Source: Syntrophus sp. (in: bacteria)
Lineage (GTDB): Bacteria > Desulfobacterota > Syntrophorhabdia > Syntrophorhabdales > Syntrophorhabdaceae
Length of the DNA: 64,000 bases
Assembly: GCA_013824645.1 (NCBI GenBank)
Contig: PNOF01000003.1
Span: 37,554-101,553 of the forward strand
Reading direction: 5' to 3'
Positions 17,610-25,487 of this stretch are shown one piece after another. Made by a program: the position numbers and the translations under genes. Position 1 is the first letter of the stretch; every line of letters begins with the position of its first letter. The notes below the pieces were generated by a model. The model saw only the letters and a list, made by a program, of their open reading frames with translations. It did no database searches and was not told the DNA's origin.

Positions 17610-18158
17610 ATGAAAAAAGTTTTGATGATCGCATTGGCAATTCTTATCAGCGTCGCATTCGTGACAACCGTATTCGCACAGGATAAGAAAGCAGAGAAAG
17701 CAGCAGCAGAGAAAGCAGCAAAACCCGCAGCAGAGAAAGCAGCAGGACCCGCAGCAGAGAAAGCAGCAGGACCCGCAGCAGAGAAAGCAGCAAAACCAGC
17801 AGCAGAGAAAGCAGCCGCAAAAGCAAAAACACCGGCCTTTAAGGGCGAATTCGTCAGCGCAGACGCAGCAGCAAAGACAATCGTCGCGAAAAACGACAAA
17901 GGCGACATGACTTTTGACGTCCAGGGCATTAAGAAACTGGCAGAATTCAAAGCCGGCGACAAGATAGTCGTTGTCTATAAGGAAAAAGATGGCAAGAACG
18001 TAGCAAAATCAGTAAAGGCAGTAAAGGCAGCCAAGGTAAAGAAAGCAGAGAAAGCAGCAGCAGAGAAAGCAGCAGGACCAGCCGCAGAAAAAGCAGCAGG
18101 ACCAGCCGCAGAAAAAGCAGCAGGACCAGCCGCAGAAAAAGCAGCACCGAAGAAGTAA
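17610..18158 (+). CDS. Secreted Ala/Lys/Glu-repeat protein, sigma-54 controlled
   Basis: 182 residues. A Sec signal peptide (MKKVLMIALAILISVAFVTTVFAQ, here cut for length at MKKVLMIALAILISV) ends near residue 24. Two low-complexity blocks of AAEKAAGP/AAEKAAKP repeats (about residues 25-75 and 145-182) flank a compact domain at about 75-140 with GEFVSADAAAKTIVAKND and FKAGDKIVVVYKEKDGK, which looks like a small beta-barrel. The repeat blocks should be extended or helical and highly soluble. The ATG at 17610 has AAAGGAG upstream; the earlier ATG at 17571 sits at the transcript start. No known family is recognised; a stress or envelope role is only a guess. Confidence 0.75.
   Translation: MKKVLMIALAILISVAFVTTVFAQDKKAEKAAAEKAAKPAAEKAAGPAAEKAAGPAAEKAAKPAAEKAAAKAKTPAFKGEFVSADAAAKTIVAKNDKGDMTFDVQGIKKLAEFKAGDKIVVVYKEKDGKNVAKSVKAVKAAKVKKAEKAAAEKAAGPAAEKAAGPAAEKAAGPAAEKAAPKK
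17706..17816 (+). repeat. 24-bp tandem repeat encoding AEKAAGPA
   Basis: Four 24-base units at 17706, 17730, 17754 and 17778, then a partial unit. They differ mainly in the AAACCC/GGACCC/AAACCA part. A second array of three units and a partial lies at 18060-18146 in the same gene. Both keep the reading frame. Confidence 0.9.
18060..18146 (+). repeat. 24-bp tandem repeat, second array
   Basis: Units at 18060, 18084 and 18108, plus a 15-base partial unit. The last two full units are identical, which points to recent unit duplication or exchange with the first array. Confidence 0.9.
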
Positions 18159-18183
18159 TTAACAAAGAAATAAAAGAAGTCAA

Positions 18184-18213
18184 AAAGGGAGATGGAAACA
18201 TCTCCCTTTTTTT
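18184..18213 (+). terminator. Rho-independent terminator
   Basis: Perfect 11-bp stem AAAGGGAGATG / CATCTCCCTTT with a GAAA tetraloop and a T run. It ends the sigma-54 controlled gene 25 bases after its stop. The 180 bp from here to the rubredoxin stop show no gene. Confidence 0.92.
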
Positions 18214-18394
18214 ATTCCAAATTTACCATCCCATGTCGTAATGTCCTGAGAGTTGGTATTCAGTTATTAAAGAAATTTCTCGGAAAACATATTATTCAGC
18301 ATACATTACTAATTAAACCTGCCATCCTCGCTATTTCCCTCCCATTGCAAGAGGGAAATAGGGGACGCGAAAAGCGTGGTACAAGGGAAGTTTG

Positions 18395-18529
18395 TTAACC
18401 TTCCGATTTCTCGAAAGCACTTTTCGGTGCATTGCAAATGGGACAAGTCCAATCATCGGGCAACTCTTCAAAAGGGACCTTTTCAGACTTTTCATATCGA
18501 TAACCGCATACAGTGCATTCCCAGTCCAT
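18395..18529 (-). CDS. Rubredoxin
   Basis: 44 residues, [17 protein letters not shown] at the start and [17 protein letters not shown] near the end. The two CxxC pairs (CTVCGY, CPICNA) hold the single iron, and the aromatic residues of the family are in place. Rubredoxin passes electrons to oxygen- or peroxide-reducing proteins such as rubrerythrin or rubredoxin:oxygen oxidoreductase. The ATG at 18529 has GGAGG upstream. It lies 17 bases after the PerR-like regulator gene on the same strand, so it is probably under that control. A rubrerythrin gene is at 45652. Confidence 0.93.
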   Translation of the reverse strand: MDWECTVCGYRYEKSEKVPFEELPDDWTCPICNAPKSAFEKSEG

Positions 18530-18546
18530 AATAACCTCCATATAAA

Positions 18547-18960
18547 TTATTTGTGTTTATTACTTTCAACGCCCTTGCATTGGGGACAAATACCATAAAA
18601 GTCGACATGATTTCCGATAATATCGAAATTGTACTCTTCGCTTTCCGACAGGACAAGAGAGAACTTTTCAAAGATATCTTTTATTATTTTACACCGGAGA
18701 CAGAGAAGGTGATGATGAGGAATTGTGTTAGGATCAAAGCGTTTCTTATCGGGGTCTATAGAGAGTTCAACAACGACTCCTTTCTCTTTCAGGGTCTCCA
18801 AAGTATTATAAACCGTAGCAAAGGACATGGTGGGGAATTTTTCAAAGACTGATTTATATATATCTGATGCAGAAGGATGGCTTGTGTTTCCCACAAGGCA
18901 TTCAAGAATAGCCAATCTTTGTGGTGTTAATTTTATATCTATGCGCCTATCTAATTTCAA
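18547..18960 (-). CDS. Fur-family regulator, PerR-like
   Basis: 137 residues. N-terminal winged helix ([31 protein letters not shown]), then the metal domain with [10 protein letters not shown] and GICPQC, the two CxxC pairs of the structural zinc site. PerR-type proteins sense peroxide by metal-catalysed His oxidation and repress stress genes. The start is TTG at 18960, because an in-frame stop lies just upstream. A PerR-box-like sequence stands 15-29 bases before it, and rubredoxin follows, so peroxide rather than iron is the likelier signal. Confidence 0.85.
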   Translation of the reverse strand: MKLDRRIDIKLTPQRLAILECLVGNTSHPSASDIYKSVFEKFPTMSFATVYNTLETLKEKGVVVELSIDPDKKRFDPNTIPHHHLLCLRCKIIKDIFEKFSLVLSESEEYNFDIIGNHVDFYGICPQCKGVESNKHK

Positions 18961-18974
18961 TATGAGTTCTCAAT

Positions 18975-18989
18975 AAAGAATAATTATAA
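18975..18989 (-). promoter_or_regulatory. PerR-box-like operator
   Basis: Read on the minus strand this is TTATAATTATTCTTT, matching 12 of 15 positions of the PerR box TTATAATNATTATAA. It lies directly upstream of the regulator gene, which suggests autoregulation together with rubredoxin. Confidence 0.5.
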
Positions 18990-19096
18990 TCATAAAAAAC
19001 ATACTGTCAAGGGTTTTACCTTTATTTAATAAATCTTTATTTACGCTTAATGCTGAAAAAAGCAGTGAGATGGGTTATTTTGGAGGCAGGAGATAG

Positions 19097-19191
19097 TGGC
19101 GGAGAGATAGGGATTTGAACCCTAGGTACGGTTTTAAGCCGTACACTCGCTTAGCAGGCGAGCACCTTCGGCCATACTCGGTCATCTCTCC
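19097..19191 (-). tRNA. tRNA-Ser (anticodon GCT)
   Basis: On the minus strand the acceptor GGAGAGA pairs with TCTCTCC. The anticodon stem CTCGC/GCGAG encloses CTGCTAA (anticodon GCT). A long variable arm (GTACGG / CCGTAC) is typical of serine tRNA, and the T arm is AGGGTTCAAATCCCT. The 3' CCA is encoded. Confidence 0.95.
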
Positions 19192-19229
19192 GTGGACAAA
19201 GTATACTGGTTTGGAGTATAAATTGCAAT

Positions 19230-20267
19230 ATGACAATGCATAAGAAGGGGTCAGGGGATAACAAAACCATTATAAGCAGTATGGAAAAGCAGGGAACATC
19301 AGGGCCCTCTGCGCATTATGATATATTAAAGAAACGGCATGAGCTTTTGAAAAGTATACGGAGATTCTTTTATGACCGTGGATATATCGAAGTAGAAACG
19401 GCCAATCTGATGAAAACAGCGCCGCCGGACCCGTATATTGATCCTCTCAAGGTTTATATTGATTCAAAAGGACCTTTTTTCCTCCACACGTCGCCCGAGA
19501 TGGGTATGAAGAAATTGCTACCCTCGGGACATAAAAGGATTTTTCAGGTCTGTAAGGTATATCGTGTAGAGGAACATGAGGAAATACACAACACGGAATT
19601 TACCATGCTTGAATGGTATCGCGAAGGCGACTATGTTGACGCAATGCAGGAGACGAATGAGCTTGTTTCTGCTGTTGCGCGGGATCTTCTGGGAAAAGAT
19701 GGTGAAGATTTCCAAAAACCATTCCATATCTATGAACTGGAAAGACTTTTTCAAGAAAAAACCAATATCAGTCCTTTTTGTCTCGGAAGGGATGAGTTGT
19801 TTGAAGCGATGAGGAGAAAAGGTTTTCTTGGAATAGATGATGACGATGATTTAAGCAGTCTTTTTTTTAAACTCTATGTCCAGAAAATTGAGGGTACACT
19901 GGCAAAGGACGACCCTTACTTTATTATTGATTGGCCCACATTGATTTCCACGATGGCAAAAGAAAAAACCGGCGTTCCCGGCAAAGCAGAGCGCTTTGAA
20001 CTCTATATACATGGTCTGGAGATAGCCAATGGATACACAGAGCTTCTTGACCCGGCAGCCCAGAGAAAGCGATTTCTTGAGGACAATGAGGCGCGGCATA
20101 GGTCAGATAAAGAGACCTTTGACGTGGACGAAGCTTTCCTTGAGTCATTGTCGATGCTGGAAGGGTCCTACACCGGCGTTTCCATCGGGGTAGACAGACT
20201 TTTGATGACCCTTCTTGGCAAAGATCGTATTGATGTTGTTATTCCCCATCGGTTCAGAAAGACGTAG
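19230..20267 (+). CDS. epmA: EF-P lysine ligase-like protein (EpmA/GenX/PoxA)
   Basis: 345 residues. It is a class II lysyl-tRNA synthetase catalytic core without the N-terminal anticodon-binding domain: FFLHTSPEMGMKKLL (motif 2 region), RVYRVEEHEE..HNTEFTMLEWY-like block, and motif 3 GVSIGVDRLLMTLLG. EpmA attaches beta-lysine to elongation factor P to ease polyproline translation. efp and the aminomutase epmB are not in the window. The first ATG (19230) has only a distant GGAG, and the first 30 residues are not conserved, so the true start may be later. It converges with and overlaps the next gene by 14 bases. Confidence 0.85.
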   Translation: MTMHKKGSGDNKTIISSMEKQGTSGPSAHYDILKKRHELLKSIRRFFYDRGYIEVETANLMKTAPPDPYIDPLKVYIDSKGPFFLHTSPEMGMKKLLPSGHKRIFQVCKVYRVEEHEEIHNTEFTMLEWYREGDYVDAMQETNELVSAVARDLLGKDGEDFQKPFHIYELERLFQEKTNISPFCLGRDELFEAMRRKGFLGIDDDDDLSSLFFKLYVQKIEGTLAKDDPYFIIDWPTLISTMAKEKTGVPGKAERFELYIHGLEIANGYTELLDPAAQRKRFLEDNEARHRSDKETFDVDEAFLESLSMLEGSYTGVSIGVDRLLMTLLGKDRIDVVIPHRFRKT

Positions 20268-21018
20268 ATCTCAGCCCCTGTAACTTATAGAAGAGTATCC
20301 CCAGGTACTCTTTCATCGCTATGCCGACAGAGCTTAAGTACCCGGTATTGGGCAGAAAACTCAACACATCATAGCTGTCGCGAGAGCTCTGGTAATCCGT
20401 AGGATAGGGCACTATTTCTTTGAAATGTCTGCTGAAAAGCATATAAGACCTTTTCATATGAAAGGCGCTTGTGATGAGGATAATCTTTTTCAAGCGGTAT
20501 TTATTGGCTATTTCCTTTGTGTATTGAGCATTTTCAAAGGTGTCGACGCTTTTCGTTTCCTCTATGATCTGGTTTCCGGGGACACCGAATGAAACAAGGA
20601 GTCTCTTTGCAATCTCCGTTTCTAATCCCCTGTTAAATATTCTACCGCTTGAAATGATAATCGGTTTTGGATATATCCTGTAGAGTCTATATGCCGTAAT
20701 CACCCTTGGCAATGAAGAAGAGCCCAGTACACCCTTTCCATCTATATCAGGCACATTTTCAAGGGCCCCTGACCCAAGAATAACATAGGCGTCACAAGTG
20801 CGAATATCGGAAAGAGAAGGCGGTTTGTAGGCATCCTCAAGGGGTTTCAGGAAAAATTCTGCTGTTGGTTCTATGCTGAAAAGGTAAACAAGCCCCGCCA
20901 GAATAAGGGCGCTCAACCTGAGTCTTTTCTTCGTAAAGCGTGCAAAGACGAGAAGGGAAAGGATGATAAACCCGGGGGGTAGCAGAAAAGAGGTGATAAG
21001 TTTTTTTAGAATAAACAT
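20254..21018 (-). CDS. DUF218 membrane protein (SanA/YdcF/ElyC family)
   Basis: 254 residues. Two N-terminal membrane helices (about 10-30 and 35-52), then the DUF218 domain: CDAYVILGSGA, SSLPRVITAYRLYR, PIIISSGRIFN, ETEIAKRLLVSFGVP, ETKSVDTFENAQYTKEI and ILITSAFHMKRS. ElyC and SanA, of the same family, act in envelope integrity, probably in undecaprenyl-linked glycan metabolism. The enzymatic activity is unproven. Its 3' end overlaps that of the epmA-like gene by 14 bases, tail to tail. Confidence 0.8.
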   Translation of the reverse strand: MFILKKLITSFLLPPGFIILSLLVFARFTKKRLRLSALILAGLVYLFSIEPTAEFFLKPLEDAYKPPSLSDIRTCDAYVILGSGALENVPDIDGKGVLGSSSLPRVITAYRLYRIYPKPIIISSGRIFNRGLETEIAKRLLVSFGVPGNQIIEETKSVDTFENAQYTKEIANKYRLKKIILITSAFHMKRSYMLFSRHFKEIVPYPTDYQSSRDSYDVLSFLPNTGYLSSVGIAMKEYLGILFYKLQGLRSTSF

Positions 21019-21042
21019 GGCAGAGACGGGTAAATGTCGGTA

Positions 21043-21918
21043 TTATTTATACTTTTCAATCATTTCCCTGATTTTTGGCATCGCTTTCCGTGTTGCTTTC
21101 ATGCCCTCTTCAACAAGTATTTTCTTCTGAGAGAAGTCAAATATTGTAACGCCCTTTGTATCGGGCTCAATGACGATGTCTGCCAGCTGAAGTTTGGTCT
21201 TGTTGTTTCCGTGCACCATGATACTGATTGCCTGAGCAATGACGTCTATTGCCGAGTTGATAGCGTAATCCTTAATATCACGCTGCAGGTTTACGGCAAT
21301 GATAATGTCGGCGCCCTTTCCCCGCGCGATATCACAGGCCACGTTATCGGTGACCCCGCCGTCAACGAGTGTCCTGTTTCCGAATAGTACAGGAACAAAA
21401 ATACCCGGTATTGCGGAAGAAGCGCGTACTGCCTTTGCAAGGGAACCCTTTTCAAGCGTAACAGTTTCACCGGTATTCAAGTCTGTAGCAACAGGGTAGA
21501 AAGGTATTTTTGTATCCTCAACCTTTTTTACTTTCACCGCCTGCTCAACGAATGCTTCCAGCCTTGCGCCTTGTACAGGGCCAAACTTTGAAGAGATAAT
21601 AGAAAAATCGAGGATGTCCCCCTTTTCTATTTTGAAAGCGGTCCATTCAAGCTGAAAACTGTCCGGGTTTGAGGCATAGAGGGCGCCAATGAGGCTCCCC
21701 ACACTTGTTCCGACAATCATGTGGATAGGAATCTTTTCCTGCTCCAGTATCCGTATGACCCCCACATGGGCAAACCCCTTGGCGGAACCGCCGCCAAGAA
21801 CTAAGGCAATTCTGGGCTCCTTCTTACCTCCGATACCCATTGTCTGGCAGGAGCAGAGGAATATTGTCATGAGACTGAATATGATTATTTTTTTAATAGC
21901 CGGCCCTCTGTCCCACAT
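21043..21918 (-). CDS. Patatin-like phospholipase lipoprotein
   Basis: 291 residues. The N-terminus is a lipoprotein-type signal (IKKIIIFSLMTIFLCSC, Cys near 24). The patatin domain has the oxyanion loop LGGGSAKGFAHVGV, the nucleophile motif GTSVG, and the Asp of DGGVTDNVACD. This is an RssA/patatin-type serine hydrolase, probably acting on membrane lipids in the periplasm. The start overlaps the metallo-hydrolase gene by 26 bases with a weak ribosome site, so it is probably reached by coupled translation. Confidence 0.85.
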   Translation of the reverse strand: MWDRGPAIKKIIIFSLMTIFLCSCQTMGIGGKKEPRIALVLGGGSAKGFAHVGVIRILEQEKIPIHMIVGTSVGSLIGALYASNPDSFQLEWTAFKIEKGDILDFSIISSKFGPVQGARLEAFVEQAVKVKKVEDTKIPFYPVATDLNTGETVTLEKGSLAKAVRASSAIPGIFVPVLFGNRTLVDGGVTDNVACDIARGKGADIIIAVNLQRDIKDYAINSAIDVIAQAISIMVHGNNKTKLQLADIVIEPDTKGVTIFDFSQKKILVEEGMKATRKAMPKIREMIEKYK

Positions 21919-22537
21919 AGGGGTTATATACCTTTTCTTTTCCTATGGTACTTTTTGGCGCGTCACCATAGTTGTGGCCCGGAGCAACTATTGTATCATC
22001 GGGCAGGGTGAAAAGCTTCTTGTGGATAGACGATGCAAGGACCTCCATTGATCCGCCGCCGAGATCTGTTCTCCCTACGGCGCCCACGAAGAGGGTGTCG
22101 CCGGTAAAGACAATTCCTTTGTGGTAGAGACACATACCGCCGGGGGAGTGTCCGGGGGTGTGAATGACCTGAAGGGAAGTCTCCCCTATGGTAATGAGGT
22201 CCCCATCTTTTACCGTAATGTCTGCTGGTGGCGAGGGTTCTCCGCCAAGGGCCATAATCATCTGGAGCGGCTGATGGATCAAGCCCGCCGCATCTTTCTC
22301 ATGAATTATGATTTTTGCACCGGTGAGTTCCTTCATTTTCAGGTTCCCCATGGTGTGGTCGGCATGACTATGCGTATTGACGATATATTTTATTGTATAA
22401 CCCCTGCTTTGGGCCTCATTGATCAATCTTTCCGTATCGGCAGAGGGATCAATAACGAGAGCATCTTTTGTCTTCTCACAGCCAACGATATATGCGAAAA
22501 TTGCCATACTGCTCACTTCAACTTGCTTTACAAACAT
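21893..22537 (-). CDS. MBL-fold hydrolase, glyoxalase II-like
   Basis: 214 residues from ATG 22537, which has GGAGG five bases upstream (a GTG six bases further up is less likely). Metal-binding residues are in NTHSHADHTMG, HTPGHSPGGMC, FTGDTLF and the final APGHNYGD. It is a short glyoxalase II/hydroxyacylglutathione-hydrolase-like protein without the C-terminal substrate domain, so the substrate may be another thioester or a persulfide. It heads a two-gene unit with the patatin gene. Confidence 0.85.
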   Translation of the reverse strand: MFVKQVEVSSMAIFAYIVGCEKTKDALVIDPSADTERLINEAQSRGYTIKYIVNTHSHADHTMGNLKMKELTGAKIIIHEKDAAGLIHQPLQMIMALGGEPSPPADITVKDGDLITIGETSLQVIHTPGHSPGGMCLYHKGIVFTGDTLFVGAVGRTDLGGGSMEVLASSIHKKLFTLPDDTIVAPGHNYGDAPKSTIGKEKVYNPYVGQRAGY

Positions 22538-22637
22538 TTGCACCTCCGGTGCTATTAATCTAATACTTTTTCGTGCTCTTTATCAAATTATTTGATAATA
22601 TTGTGGATCACACGAGGAAGATAGGAACAAGGGAGGA

Positions 22638-23348
22638 ATGATGAAACCTGTCTATATAGAAGCGAGGGATTTGCCTGACGCATGGTTTCAGTGTATTTAT
22701 CGTATATTTGAGGATGATGGTGTCCATGAGTATGTCATCGACAGGGGTTCCTTTGAAGGTCACAAACGCAGAGAATTTGATATTGTCATGGTCCATATCA
22801 AATATCCGGGGACTCGGCCCCTGATTCCCGATATCCCCTCTGAACTGGGTATACCGGCGCCTACTTCAATGGAATATGTTGAGGAATATTTACAGTACCT
22901 CCTAACCGATAAGAAGGCCGAAAATGAGCTTTACACATACGGAGAAAGATTGACAAACCCCAAGGTTGTCATAGACGGGAAAGAACATACACTCGGCGTC
23001 AATCCTGTTCAGGAAGTAATAGAAATATACAAAAAGGGCAAGGGGGGAACCAATCAGGCAATCATGGAAATAGGCATGCCCTCCGATATTATTATCGAAG
23101 ATCCTCCCTGTTTACGACTCATTGATACCCGGCTCATGGAAGGGAAACTCCACTTTGTTCTCTATTTTCGAAGCTGGGACCTCTGGGCAGGTTTTCCCTC
23201 CAATCTTGCCGCAATTCAGCTTCTCAAGGAATATATGTGTCAGGAAATAGGGGTTGAAGATGGGACTATCACAGCGGTGAGCAAGGGCCTCCATCTCTAT
23301 GAATATACCTTTGGGTTTGCCCTCCAGAGGCTACGAAGGGAGACATAA
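22638..23348 (+). CDS. Thymidylate synthase, archaeal/methanogen-type
   Basis: 236 residues. The layout fits the short archaeal thymidylate synthase group: RREFDIVMVHIKYPGTRPLIP, YTYGERLTNP, then NQAIMEIGMPSDI, the catalytic-cysteine motif EDPPCLRLID, and FRSWDLWAGFPSNLAAIQLL, which corresponds to the RSxD..xGxPxN segment that binds dUMP. The enzyme would methylate dUMP to dTMP using methylene-folate. GGGAGGAATG gives the start; ATG 22638 or 22641 are both possible. It is much shorter than ordinary ThyA (264 aa or more). The assignment is from motif order, not from a search. Confidence 0.65.
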   Translation: MMKPVYIEARDLPDAWFQCIYRIFEDDGVHEYVIDRGSFEGHKRREFDIVMVHIKYPGTRPLIPDIPSELGIPAPTSMEYVEEYLQYLLTDKKAENELYTYGERLTNPKVVIDGKEHTLGVNPVQEVIEIYKKGKGGTNQAIMEIGMPSDIIIEDPPCLRLIDTRLMEGKLHFVLYFRSWDLWAGFPSNLAAIQLLKEYMCQEIGVEDGTITAVSKGLHLYEYTFGFALQRLRRET

Positions 23349-23361
23349 TTGCACATTGGAA

Positions 23362-24240
23362 TTAGACGTCGAAAGTGGACACCAGTACCCTGATTATGTT
23401 CCGGACAGTGTCGGTATCGCTCGATTCATTGATTGTATAGGTTCTATACATGCTTGAAGGCATGTCAAGTATGGTGAATACAAGAGTATTGTTTTTCAGC
23501 GGAACCAACTCAACGAGGAGTTGTTGCCGATAGAGAAAGAGGATACCGTAATAGGAAGGTTCTATTCGTATCCCCTTATGGTTTTTAGCAACAAAACTTA
23601 AAAGCTCCTGTATCTTGTTCCGAAGTATTTCCGAGGGTATTTTCTCCAGTTGTTTTTGTATGGAGGGCCCCCGCAGGTATGCATTTATTTCTATCTCACG
23701 AGGCACAGCCTCCCCGCTGTCTTTCTTTCTTTTCAGCAGTTTCCCAAAGTTGCAGGAATAATCAACAATTTCAGTATAGGAAAATGATGCCTTTTTCCAG
23801 AGCATCTCAAAAATATCATCCGCTTCTTTCCAGGCAAGCCCTTTTTCGGAATCTATAAAAAGATTTTTCCTGAGAGTTTTGTCGTAAAAATTATCAATAC
23901 CCATTTTCTCGATCCGGCTGTCAACATATATGCACCAGAGCTGGTTATGCCGTCCCCTGAACAGGGGTTCTCTGCTTTCATCGGGCATCATCGTCGGGTC
24001 AAAGAGGAATTGAGGATTCAATACATCGGCGACATAAAGGAAGAGACGGTATGTCCTGCCAAAAAGGAACAGCTCGTCATCCCAGATAATGGTCTTTATA
24101 TCAAGATGACCGCGTTCTCCTTTGATGATAATCTTTTCCTGCCAGGGAGATCCTGCATCTTCGATAATCAGGTTCTGTATGGAAGCGCCGATTCCGAGCT
24201 CTTTGATGATCTTTTCTGTGATCTGCCTTTTATTTTCCAC
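23362..24240 (-). CDS. Uncharacterised protein (292 aa)
   Basis: I do not recognise this family. It has no signal peptide or membrane helix and an even mix of charged and aromatic residues. Visible segments include GHLDIKTIIWDDELFLFGRTYRLFLYVADVLNP (split: IIWDDELFLFG, RTYRLFLYVADVLNP), GRHNQLWCIYVDSRIE and VDYSCNFGKLLKRKKD. The N-terminal half reads beta-rich, and the C-terminal part has YGILFLYRQQLLVELVPL. It converges on the thymidylate-synthase-like gene and precedes the TPR-like gene on the same strand. The start ATG at 24240 has no strong ribosome site. Confidence 0.55.
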   Translation of the reverse strand: MENKRQITEKIIKELGIGASIQNLIIEDAGSPWQEKIIIKGERGHLDIKTIIWDDELFLFGRTYRLFLYVADVLNPQFLFDPTMMPDESREPLFRGRHNQLWCIYVDSRIEKMGIDNFYDKTLRKNLFIDSEKGLAWKEADDIFEMLWKKASFSYTEIVDYSCNFGKLLKRKKDSGEAVPREIEINAYLRGPSIQKQLEKIPSEILRNKIQELLSFVAKNHKGIRIEPSYYGILFLYRQQLLVELVPLKNNTLVFTILDMPSSMYRTYTINESSDTDTVRNIIRVLVSTFDV

Positions 24241-24314
24241 TTATACCAATTTGCCTTTATACGTATGCCCGCTTGTATCCGTGTGCACGTTTACGAGGGG
24301 CGACTTTATTGGTA

Positions 24315-24941
24315 TTAAAATTCGCCTTCCAGACCGTAAAGCTCAAGAAGGAGAGTTTTGGCTTTCATCCACCGGGAATCGCGGTTACTGGAAAAAGGAG
24401 TTACCTGGAGAAATTCTACAAGATACTTCCTTGCTTTTTCTGTTTCACCCCGTTTTGCGTAAATATAGCCGAGATTAAAGGTGGAAGTTTCATAGATCGT
24501 TGCGTAGCGTGGTATTAATTGGTTGAGCCCTTTCAGCTTAATGAGCAGGTCTTCCTTGTCGTTTTGCGCTATCGAAGGATCATTGACCGCTTTTTCATAC
24601 TGGGTTTTAATGGTTTTTATTGTTGGAAGCACTTCATTCGCGTAATCGTGGATCTTTAGTAAGATGTTAAGAGAGTTTTCGAGGTCACCTTTTTTAACAA
24701 GCTCTTCAACTCTTTTCTGATATGTCTGCAGGTTTCCGTCGTTGATGACAATATCTTTTACGGTTGCTATGGTCCGTGGTTTTGGTTGAATTTTTGTTTT
24801 TTTCTCTGCCCCATAGGAGAAAGAAGGGATTATCAGGAAAAGTATAAAGGCTGTGACGAAAAAGAAAGAGATGAAAGACGTTGCATATCTATGCAGGTCA
24901 ATACCATTAGCACTTTTTCCTGGAATTGAAGGTAATTTCAT
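24315..24941 (-). CDS. Secreted or anchored TPR-like protein
   Basis: 208 residues. A membrane/signal segment (SFISFFFVTAFILFLIIPSFS) lies at about 22-42, cut probably near SYGA. The rest is helical: QKRVEELVKKGDLENSLNILLKIH, then NLGYIYAKRGETEKARKYLVEFLQ, which has the TPR residue pattern. TPR scaffolds bind other proteins, often in envelope assemblies. The ATG at 24941 follows GGAG 12 bases upstream. A longer frame would run into the tRNA-Met gene and is rejected. Confidence 0.65.
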   Translation of the reverse strand: MKLPSIPGKSANGIDLHRYATSFISFFFVTAFILFLIIPSFSYGAEKKTKIQPKPRTIATVKDIVINDGNLQTYQKRVEELVKKGDLENSLNILLKIHDYANEVLPTIKTIKTQYEKAVNDPSIAQNDKEDLLIKLKGLNQLIPRYATIYETSTFNLGYIYAKRGETEKARKYLVEFLQVTPFSSNRDSRWMKAKTLLLELYGLEGEF

Positions 24942-24995
24942 GAGTAGTTTTTCTCCTTTCAGAATTGCAGGTGATTGACCTACTGGATTTATATA

Positions 24996-25069
24996 TGGCG
25001 GTGCAGGGAATTGAACCCCGGACACTGCGGATATGAGCCGCATGCTCTAACCATCTGAGCTACACCGCC
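24996..25069 (-). tRNA. tRNA-Met, elongator type (anticodon CAT)
   Basis: On the minus strand GGCGGTG pairs with CACCGCC. The D arm is GCTCAGATGGTTAGAGC, the anticodon stem TGCGG/CCGCA encloses CTCATAT (CAT), and the T arm is CGGGGTTCAATTCCCTG. The 3' CCA is not encoded. The acceptor begins GGCGG, which fits elongator methionine tRNA better than tRNA-Ile2; a lysidine-modified Ile2 cannot be fully excluded. Confidence 0.93.
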
Positions 25070-25163
25070 CCGGTCATTTGATATATGATATAATGCCTTG
25101 AATTGTCAAGAGAAATCAGCCCTGGGTACCGGTTCAGTTCCTCTTCGCCGGACCCATATAAGG

Positions 25164-25201
25164 AGTATGCGTTTGCCTTCTGCTTCGCAGAATATGGCTG
25201 G
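25164..25201. repeat. 38-bp inverted repeat, left copy
   Basis: Matches the reverse complement of 26265-26302 at 33 of 38 positions. It begins AGTATGCGTTTGCCTTCTGC. The pair frames the toxin-antitoxin module, about 1.1 kb end to end. Confidence 0.7.
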
Positions 25202-25258
25202 TTTTCATGTTTTTTGGCACATCCGACGGTGTACTTGTCACCCCCCCCGTCCGCGAAA

Positions 25259-25483
25259 TTATGCCCTCTCTCTTGATTCATGAATAGCATCCAGTATTTC
25301 TTGTCTGGTGATACCCTTACTCAAACCGGGTACGTCAAAGGGAGAACGGCGATGGCGGGCAGGTTGGGGAACAATGGCGTACATATCACCCCTGCGACGT
25401 CTTATGACGACCTCTTCGGTCTTAGATTCTTCAAGGATACTCGACAGCTTATCTCTGGCCTCAGAATATGTGTAAACTTTCAT
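25259..25483 (-). CDS. Antitoxin, Phd/YefM family
   Basis: 74 residues. The N-terminus MKVYTYSEARDKLSSILEES is the Phd/YefM fold that binds DNA, and VVIRRRRGDMYAIVP completes it. The C-terminal tail (ITRQEILDAIHESRERA) would bind the toxin. It starts four bases after the PIN toxin gene, downstream of it, the reverse of the usual antitoxin-first order. Confidence 0.85.
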   Translation of the reverse strand: MKVYTYSEARDKLSSILEESKTEEVVIRRRRGDMYAIVPQPARHRRSPFDVPGLSKGITRQEILDAIHESRERA

Positions 25484-25487
25484 GAGA

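Noticed and set aside
24942..25043. Longer N-terminus of the TPR-like protein running into tRNA-Met
   Set aside because: It overlaps the tRNA gene and lacks a ribosome site; ATG 24941 begins a normal signal segment.
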